64,000 bases of DNA from Lepisosteus oculatus (taxonomy: Eukaryota; Chordata; Actinopteri; Semionotiformes; Lepisosteidae), in assembly GCF_040954835.1 (NCBI RefSeq), contig NC_090696.1, positions 77,871,722 through 77,935,721 on the forward strand, given 5' to 3'. A program made the position numbers and the translations under genes. This document shows positions 12,760 through 64,000 of this stretch, one piece after another; positions within the stretch are counted from its first letter, which is position 1, and every line of letters begins with the position of its first letter. A model generated the notes under the pieces. That model worked only from the letters and a program-made list of their open reading frames with translations. It was not told the DNA's origin and made no database searches.

Positions 12760-14944
12760 ATGGCTACGTACGGTGACGAGTATGCAGACAGCTACCTGTA
12801 CTCTTCCTACAACCCTTACTCGTACAGGTACTTCAATCCCAGGCCCAGAGGGGCGGGCTGGAGGCAAAAGAGTTACCTGTCCAGCTACGGGGACACGGAG
12901 AGTTACTTTGACAACCACCAGAGGGCGCAGCTGAAGTCCATCCTGTCGCAGATCAACCCGAACCTGACGCCCCGGCTGAGGAAGGCGAACACTAAGGACG
13001 TCGGGGTGCAGGTCAACCCGAAGACGGACGCCTCCGTGCAGTGCTCTCTGGGGCCCAGGACCTTGCCGGCGCGGACCCGTCAGGCCCTCAGGCGGAGGAG
13101 GCAGGATGTGCAGGTGACCGGCAGCCCCGTCAGCAGCATCGAGAAGGAGGTGCGCTTTCCCAGGACCCTCGCCGTGTACTCGCCCATCGCTTCCAGGCGG
13201 CTGACCTCTTTCCTGCAGGAAGAGAAGGACGAGGGCGAGAGGCCGCCGCCCCCGGACCCAGAGGAGCCGGAGCAGGCCGGCGAGGAAGGCGAGGAGCAAG
13301 AGAGCCGGACGACATCCGCGGAGGGTGAGCCGGAGCCGGAGCCGGAGCCGGCAGCCGGAGAGGAAGCCGAACCGGAGAAAGACCACAACGAAGACGACGA
13401 CGACGAAGACGCCGGCGGCGCTAAGGAGGCGCCGCCGAGCAGAACTGAAAGCGTCCCGAAAGACCAAGAGGTGACGAACGCCAAGGCCCGAGTGAGATTT
13501 CAGGTGAGCCGTGCGATCTCGCCCTTCTCTTGCTGTTGAGTAGTTGACTTCATGTCCCGAGAAAGACGAATCGCAACATTCAGTGCGGTGTACAGTAAGT
13601 AACCTGGCAGATTTAAACTGCTGCTGGCTAGAAACTCTCACCAGTAACCAGTCTGCTGTCCCAGAACCAGAGGCTACTGGGAGGGAGTCTGAATCCCTGT
13701 TCTAGAGTGGTTTCCCAGGCCTGGCTCGGGGGTTCCACCACATCTACAGGTTTATTAAAAATCGATAAGGTTGTGATAAATCCTGGGTCTGCTGATGTTC
13801 CTGCCAACACTGGAGCAATGTGTGTAAACCAAGCTAAAGCAGTTCTGCTCTCGTTTCATTGGCATGACCTGCCGATGGGGCTTGTCAAGCTTTTTGTCTA
13901 ATCTGCTTGCTTTGCTTCTTTTGAAAAAGCAAAGACCAGCATCCCAGAACTGGGTTACTCTTTGGATGATCTTCAGTTAAGTCTTTGCAGGTCCCTTAAC
14001 TGGGGGGGAATCTACAGGAGGTCATTATACTTTCCTAACGGGAATGAAGACTGGTGCTTTGAAAGAGCAGGTGTAGACAGTGTTCCAGGAACAGCTAGCT
14101 GACTAATGTTCACGTTGAGTAAATCCCATCTTGCTCACTTGGTGAGGTTTTGTCTGCAGTTCCTGGAGCAGAAGTATGGCTACTATCACTGCAGAGACTG
14201 TAACCTCCGCTGGGAGAGTGCGTACGTGTGGTGTGTGCAGGGCACCAACAAGGTGAGCGATGGGACGATTCTCCTTCCTTGCTCTGGGGGGAGGAGGAAA
14301 CTCAAACTAATTTTGTGTCTTGTTGCAATAGGTTTATTTCAAGCAGTTCTGTAGGACGTGCCAGAAGGCCTATAATCCCTACCGCGTGGAAGACATCACG
14401 TGCCAGGTAAGTGCTGATGGGGGCGATGGCTTCTAGACCGGTTTAACTCCTCACCCGAGGTCCCAGGTCCCAGACACGAGCTTCCAGCTCACACGGGCTT
14501 AACGTGGGGGGGCTGACGCGAGTTGCTCACTTGCTGATTGAACCCCTGGAGGCAGCTCCTCAGTTCTATTTCGGTAACTTGTGGCCCAGAATGGCTTCGG
14601 GGTCTCGGCTATGCTTGGCTCCTGGAGGGGCTCGGTCCTGTGGCGGCTCTGCCAGACTGGCACGTCCGGGGCGGGGTATGGGCATGGGCTGGCTTCTGTT
14701 GGAGCCCGTGTTCAGGCAGTGCTGAGCCGGCTCCGGACGAGGGAGGGGATCCTGGCGTGAGGCTGACCTGTGTGGCTTCCTCCTCCTCTTCCTCTGACAG
14801 GCCTGCAAGCAGTCCAGGTGCACGTGCCCGACCACCATGCGGCACGTCGACCCCAAGCGGCCCCATCGCCAGGACCTGTGCGGCCGCTGCAAGGGCAAGC
14901 GCCTGTCCTGCGACAGCACCTTCAGCTTCAAGTACATCATCTGA
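12760..14944 (+). CDS. zar1: Zygote arrest protein 1 (ZAR1)
   Basis: Four coding exons: 12760-13503, 14160-14252, 14332-14406 and 14801-14944, all phase 0 with GT-AG, giving 351 aa. The N-terminus has the Tyr-rich Zar1 motif (MATYGDEYADSYLY...) and 'KSILSQINPNLTPRLRKANT-K-DVGVQVN', conserved in ZAR1/ZAR1L. A middle stretch (residues about 150-235) is strongly acidic with EPEPEPEP and EDDDDED runs. The C-terminal ~100 residues hold the cysteine-rich zinc domain: YYHCRDCNLRWESAYVWC, FCRTCQK, CQACKQSRCTC, then RHVDPKRPHRQDLCGRCKGK and FSFKYII at the end. ZAR1 binds maternal mRNA in oocytes and is needed for oocyte-to-embryo transition. Synteny with slc10a4 and fryl makes this zar1 rather than zar1l. 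A downstream poly(A) signal is at 15113. Confidence 0.96.
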
Positions 14945-14950
14945 GCCCCG

Positions 14951-14964
14951 CCAGCAGGAGGCGC
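14951..14964 (+). promoter_or_regulatory. CTCF-like motif in zar1 3' UTR
   Basis: CCAGCAGGAGGCGC is close to the CTCF core and starts 7 nt after the zar1 stop codon. Confidence 0.4.
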
Positions 14965-15112
14965 CCTTCATCGCGCCATACTGCAGTGATGGAGACCGAC
15001 CCTTGGGGTCTGGTGTTACTGTGCAGATGTAAGCTTTTTGAGTCCCAAGTTTTTTTTTTTTTTGATGAATGACTTTCTTTTGTTAGCAATTGCAAGAACT
15101 GTTATGGGAAAA

Positions 15113-15118
15113 AATAAA
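15113..15118 (+). terminator. zar1 poly(A) signal
   Basis: AATAAA 169 nt after the zar1 stop codon, preceded by a short 3' UTR with a T-rich run (15050-15063). It is followed by a GT-rich stretch ('ttgattgttagttgttgac'). Confidence 0.7.
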
Positions 15119-17263
15119 TGGAAAGATGGCACTCCTCTCCTTGATTGTTAGTTGTTGACATGCACATGCCTACTGCTGGGGCCGAAGAGGCATGCTCTGT
15201 CCTCATGTGTTGGATCGGGGTAAAATGGAGTATTGGTCTTTCAGCTAAAAATTAAAAGACTTGTGACCTAGACTGTGGTTTTTAAAAGTTCATTGTGATG
15301 TATGGGCTTCATTCTAGGGCAGATGATCCAGTGACTGCTGCATTAGATGCTGGCAGTTCCCATGTTCTGTCCAGCAATGCTTGTGTTTCATGGGCAGATT
15401 TTTTTTTTCCCCTACCTGCTCTAGGCTTTTCCAAGATGCTTCAGCACAAGTATTAAAAAAAAGAGGCTTCTGAGCAAGTGCAGTTGAAGCTTTAACAGGT
15501 TTCAGCTGATGACCCTCAAGTCCAGCTTCTCCTGAGCTGGAGCAAGTGCTGTGAACTTATTCCTCACTGAGTCATGTTGATTTCAAGCCCTGTCTGGTTT
15601 GTGCTTTTTTTTTTTTTGAGTGCTACTCGAGCAGCTGCAGTATGTACCTGCTTGAGATGGTGTTGGAAATTGAAAACCCTCCTTCAAGCTGGAGGTGTGG
15701 GGGGGAATTGTCAGTTTCTGCTAATTAAAGAGGGTTCCTATGCATGTCAAAAAGCTTCACTAGTGTATTTCCTTGTTAAACTCTGTACACAAGTTAGCCA
15801 TAACTTTAGCTGAGGCTTTTCCTCAGACAAGTTGGTAACGGGGTAAGCCACTACACCAGGGGCAGAGGCCAGGTGGTGGGGGTTAATTGCTGTAGAAAAT
15901 GCCTAAATCGCCTCCTTACGGGTTTTGTGGGACCAATGTCAGGGCTCTTCGACCAGTCAGACTTGAGTCTTAATTTAGTAGAAATTGGTGTTGCTGCCCC
16001 AGCACTTGGGTGGGTGGACTGTTCTCTGAACCCCTATCAGCTGGCCCAGGCCTGGGTGGGGTGTGATTAATCAGTGCAGCAGGCTTGCCCGTTGGAACTA
16101 CATCTCTGTGTGCATGAAGACTCCCGTTATTGCAGCATGGTTGCGTGTGCTAATGTATCTTTCACTTCACTCCGCTGAAGGGCATGACTAAAATGAGGTT
16201 ATGTAAGTATGTGATACTAAAAAAAAAAAAAGCTGAGATGCTGCTGCAGAGGACAGTGATGGGGAAGGATGCAGTGTTTGACTTCTCTGGAAGGGAGAGG
16301 ATAGCCCTATGCCTACAGTGAGACTTGTGGAGGGGATTTGAGGTAAAGGTCCTGTACAACAGCTCCTGAATAATTTCTTTTAGGGTGAAATAGCAAACAA
16401 TGATATTCAGCCATTTTCAGTGTCCTGGGGTGGTAATTTGAGCTGAACTGGAGCTTTAGATGGTCAGAGCTGTAGCTGTATTTTAATCCCTTTTCAAAAG
16501 GGCTCAATTTCTTAGGATGTTTTCAGCTCGTGTTCCCTCCCATCATTGTCAGCTCCATCAAGGAAGCAGAGTAGGACTGGGTCTGGCAAGAGGGGCATGG
16601 ACTGATGTCTAAAGAAAGTTGTGCTGCTGCTGCTGGACCAGTTTCCACCACCCTCCATCCCGACTTAGGATACTGATAGGGTAGATATGTTAAGGTACCA
16701 GGGTGCCGTTTGGAAAGAGAGGGGGCTTCAACACTATGAAGTTCCCTCTTTATTCCACTTGTGATCTGATTCCTCAATTCTTCTCCTTTGTGGGGGTGGT
16801 GCCTGGTTCCAGACTTTACAGGGAGGGGAGGTGGGTCTTTACTAACTCCCTGTGCTTTAGGGGCCATAGGGCCAAACTTGGAGCCCTTAGAGTAGGCCTT
16901 CCACAGCAGTTCTCCACTGGAACAAAACCAGCTCCACCCAACGAAGCAAAGCCACATCTGCAGGGAGTACATCTCCAACTTTTTGCTGTAGCTGCTCCAA
17001 CTGCAGCTTGCCCATAGTTCAAACAGTGCTTGTCCTGTCATCAACAGCTTTAGGAAGTTAAAGAATAGAAAATAAAGCAGATTTTTTTAGAACAGGCTTG
17101 AAAAGTGAAGCAGCAGGCAGTGAGGAGCTCAGGTCTAGTGGGCAGGACAAAGCTCAGGGGAAGCTGCCCAGCTCCTCCACCCGGAAAGCACAGAGGAGGA
17201 AATGCACCGAACATCCACACAGCAGGGAACCAAACAAAAGAGGCTCAGATTATAAAGATTTCT
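15119..17263. other. zar1-fryl tail-to-tail spacer
   Basis: No coding exon, RNA gene or clear repeat was found. There are a few short homopolymers and another plus-strand AATAAA at 17071-17076 that could serve a longer zar1 3' end. Confidence 0.45.
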
Positions 17264-17269
17264 TTTATT
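17264..17269 (-). terminator. fryl distal poly(A) signal candidate
   Basis: TTTATT on the plus strand is AATAAA on the fryl strand. It would give a 3' UTR of about 2.4 kb, similar in scale to long vertebrate FRYL 3' UTRs. ATTAAA variants nearer the stop codon (for example 18241-18246) are alternatives. Confidence 0.4.
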
Positions 17270-19648
17270 TACATTTTCACTATCAAATAAACATGTTTAG
17301 CCAGAACGAAGTCAATTGTTGTGATTTAATACCCTAAATCTTGATGGCTGTTCTACAATAAAACAGAAACCCACAATGGGTTCTGATCCCAGGTTATTGT
17401 GAAACTTGTGCAATGGAGGGATCCCCAACAGAAGTCAAATAAAGGCTTTGAGCCACAGGGGCTGTCATTCTGCTCAGAGCACATAACCACCACGGAGAAA
17501 GCAAGATGCTTGGACCACCTCTCTCACTGGCCTGTTGGCAACGAGTCCAAAGGAAGGACGCGTCAGTAGGGGTCAAGGAGAGGGAGGAATGTGGGCATGT
17601 GGCCGAGTGCTCCTCACAGAGTCCCAGTCGCGCTCAGAGCAGCGAGGTCTCTTCAGCTTGGAGAAGCGGCGGAAAAGGCATGACGATGGACCCAGGCTCT
17701 TCCCGAGAGGGAGGAAAGGCCATGCTCCAAATGAATCACAATTAACCACAGTGGTAACTAAAACGGCGCTCCTTTACTTCGGTGAATCGTCCCGACGCTG
17801 CCAGCTTCTTTGGCAAGCAGGGCCGCAGGCAGCTTTGGTCACTGAAGCCGGCCTCCCCCCAGTCTGGGTTGTGAATTGTGACCCAATGCTACAGTATCCT
17901 TTGCTTTAAAGTGCTGCATGAACCTCTTAGCAAAATAAAATACCTTGGTTGAGTCTAAGCAAAGACAGTTGACGGGGAGCTGCTTTCGCACATGAGTATT
18001 TCTGACTTGTGTGCAGACATCCTCAGATTTGACACGGTCAGCTGACATGGCAGCAAGGCCCACTGAAGAAACAGCAGCACAAGGCAAAGTTTAGCTTTGT
18101 AAATGGAGGCGACACCCCAGCCATTACTCAAGAGCGGCTGGCACCAAATCAGACTTTCGTCTGCCCCGTTACACCTTGTGAACATTTTAATGCTTTAAGA
18201 GGTTAAACACATTGGCTGTAGAACTCAGTCTGACTGAGATTTTAATTTAAAGGAGGAGGCTTGTATCTGAGCTGAAAAAAAAAAGTGTAATGCACCTCTA
18301 AATAAAACTATATTTTCCCAGTAAATATATATGCGTTAAATAATTAAAACAGCATTCAAAAGTACCAAACAGCCAACAGAAGAGTTTAAATATCAGATCA
18401 GTGGAATGGATACAGTGATTGCTAATGTGCCAAGACAAGTTCCTATAGTCTGAAGTTTCAGTACATGTTCTGCAGTCTGCCAGCGTGCACAGTGCATTAA
18501 ATAAAAATCTATAGTTATTTTCATAATTAGCACTTACAGGGGGCTCTGTCCCCAGACGACTGCAAAGCTAAAAAAACCACGTTTAGTACATTGTCCGCCC
18601 TGGAGCGCGGAGCCCAGGGTCACAGTGGAAGGGAGACGGGACAGAGCTGAGCTGCGGGGAAGAGAGCCCACAGCGCCGGCGTCCGCGCCGCGCCGCTCAC
18701 ACCTTTGGCACAACGAGTCTCGGCAGCGCGGGCCACCCCACCCCTGCACGCCGCTCAGGTCAAACCCAACACCCGGGCAGCCTGGCTTCATCCTGATGTT
18801 AAGTCGGGACCAAGTAATAAGATAAGTTTCCTGTTATTTTTTTTTTGCATCAGCTTTATACACCTATTCTGCATTAACAGTGCATTGCACAAATGTACAA
18901 GAAAAAAATACTGGTTTTACACTATACATTTCTAAAATATTTACAGAGTAAAATAAGTTATTGACATTTTCATAATGGATGTTGCCATTGTTCAGCAAAT
19001 ATGTGTAAGAATATATGTATATATATATCTTTACACATATACAGGTTCTCTACACGCAGCTACTTTTTGGTTAGCTATCATCAGTATTTGTAACAGAACT
19101 GCTGTCCAGGGAAACGCTCCAGTCCCCTGGAGAGCAATTCAATAACGTTAACAGATATATTAATTCTTTTACAGCCCTGGGAGATCCCAGTTTAAAATTA
19201 CACGTTAAATACCCTAACACTTACACACGAGAAGGATGTTAGCTCTAATAAAAAATAAATTTATCCCCCCCCAAAAAAACATTCTTGCGGTGCTTTCTAA
19301 CCAAGCAAGCTCTCGGCCTTTACAGGAACCCCAGACATGGCAGCACAAACCCAGCTCGCGCCCGCGTCACAGGGACACGCGCAGCGGCCACGCGCTGAGG
19401 GCTGTGCCGTTACCCGTGCCGCGGTTTACAGCGGCAGGCTGGGAAGCCCCGACCGGCGTCATTCCGCCTGCTTCCTCTCCGCGCGGCGGCTGCTCAGTCC
19501 TCCAGATTATTGCGGTTGAATTTGCGGTTGGCTTATTCTGAGGAAACACAAACAATCCACGGAGAAATTCCCAAGATCCTTTAGCCCTTGTTGAAGCCCG
19601 GTGAAGCCCGCCAGGCAGGCCCGCGGGTCCTGGACGAGTGGGTCCGGC
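17270..19648 (-). other. Presumed fryl 3' UTR
   Basis: This segment lies directly downstream of the fryl TGA on the minus strand. It is AT-rich, holds a short (TA)n near 19015-19028, has no splice-bounded exon and has only short random ORFs. Assignment is by position. Confidence 0.45.

Positions 19649-64000
<44,352 letters not shown>

Noticed and set aside
12751-13641. Minus-strand ORF of 296 codons over zar1 exon 1
   Set aside because: Mirror of the acidic/GC-rich zar1 exon; Leu/Arg/Val repeats with no recognisable domain.
14801-14944. Possibility that the zinc-domain gene is zar1l
   Set aside because: Neighbours slc10a4 and fryl identify the ZAR1 locus; ZAR1L is linked to BRCA2/FRY.

Overview
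This is a stretch of vertebrate genomic DNA. All three protein-coding genes have GT-AG introns, and the gene order is the conserved jawed-vertebrate block slc10a4 - zar1 - fryl (human 4p12, where SLAIN2 lies just upstream). Short introns, tRNA-type fish SINE fragments with a 'tgtaaagcgctttga' tail, and LINE 3' remnants point to a ray-finned fish. A non-teleost lineage such as gar or bowfin is the best guess, but the species cannot be fixed from the sequence alone.

Layout: 1-7664 is non-coding flank, AT-rich over much of its length, with old SINE and LINE fragments; any SLAIN2 3' UTR would fall in its first 3 kb, but no SLAIN2 coding sequence could be proven. slc10a4 (+, 3 exons, 7665-11033, 436 aa) is an SLC10 bile-acid-transporter-like membrane protein of synaptic vesicles. 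zar1 (+, 4 exons, 12760-14944, 351 aa) is an oocyte RNA-binding zinc protein with a CCAAT/GC-box promoter and a poly(A) signal at 15113. After a spacer that runs tail-to-tail, the minus strand from 63535 down to 19649 carries the last 47 coding exons of fryl (Furry-like), about 2,513 codons ending in a TGA at 19649-19651. The first part of fryl lies beyond the right edge. Exon phases join without a break throughout, so all three genes appear intact. Their products are not known to share a pathway; what links them is old synteny. The paralogous human block FRY - ZAR1L on chromosome 13 suggests a 2R ohnologue pair.

The most unusual content is in fryl. At least seven minisatellites lie close to its splice sites. 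One of them (44451-45044) is an exact 54-bp tandem array of 11 units. Every unit carries a complete splice acceptor plus the first residues of the exon, and every unit stays open in the fryl reading frame, so alternative acceptor use could add 0 to 10 copies of an 18-residue peptide. Other points of interest are an 18-nt microexon (22612-22629), a pure 22-copy 7-bp repeat that is G-quadruplex-prone in the pre-mRNA, a two-copy hairpin mobile element, and several CTCF-like motifs.
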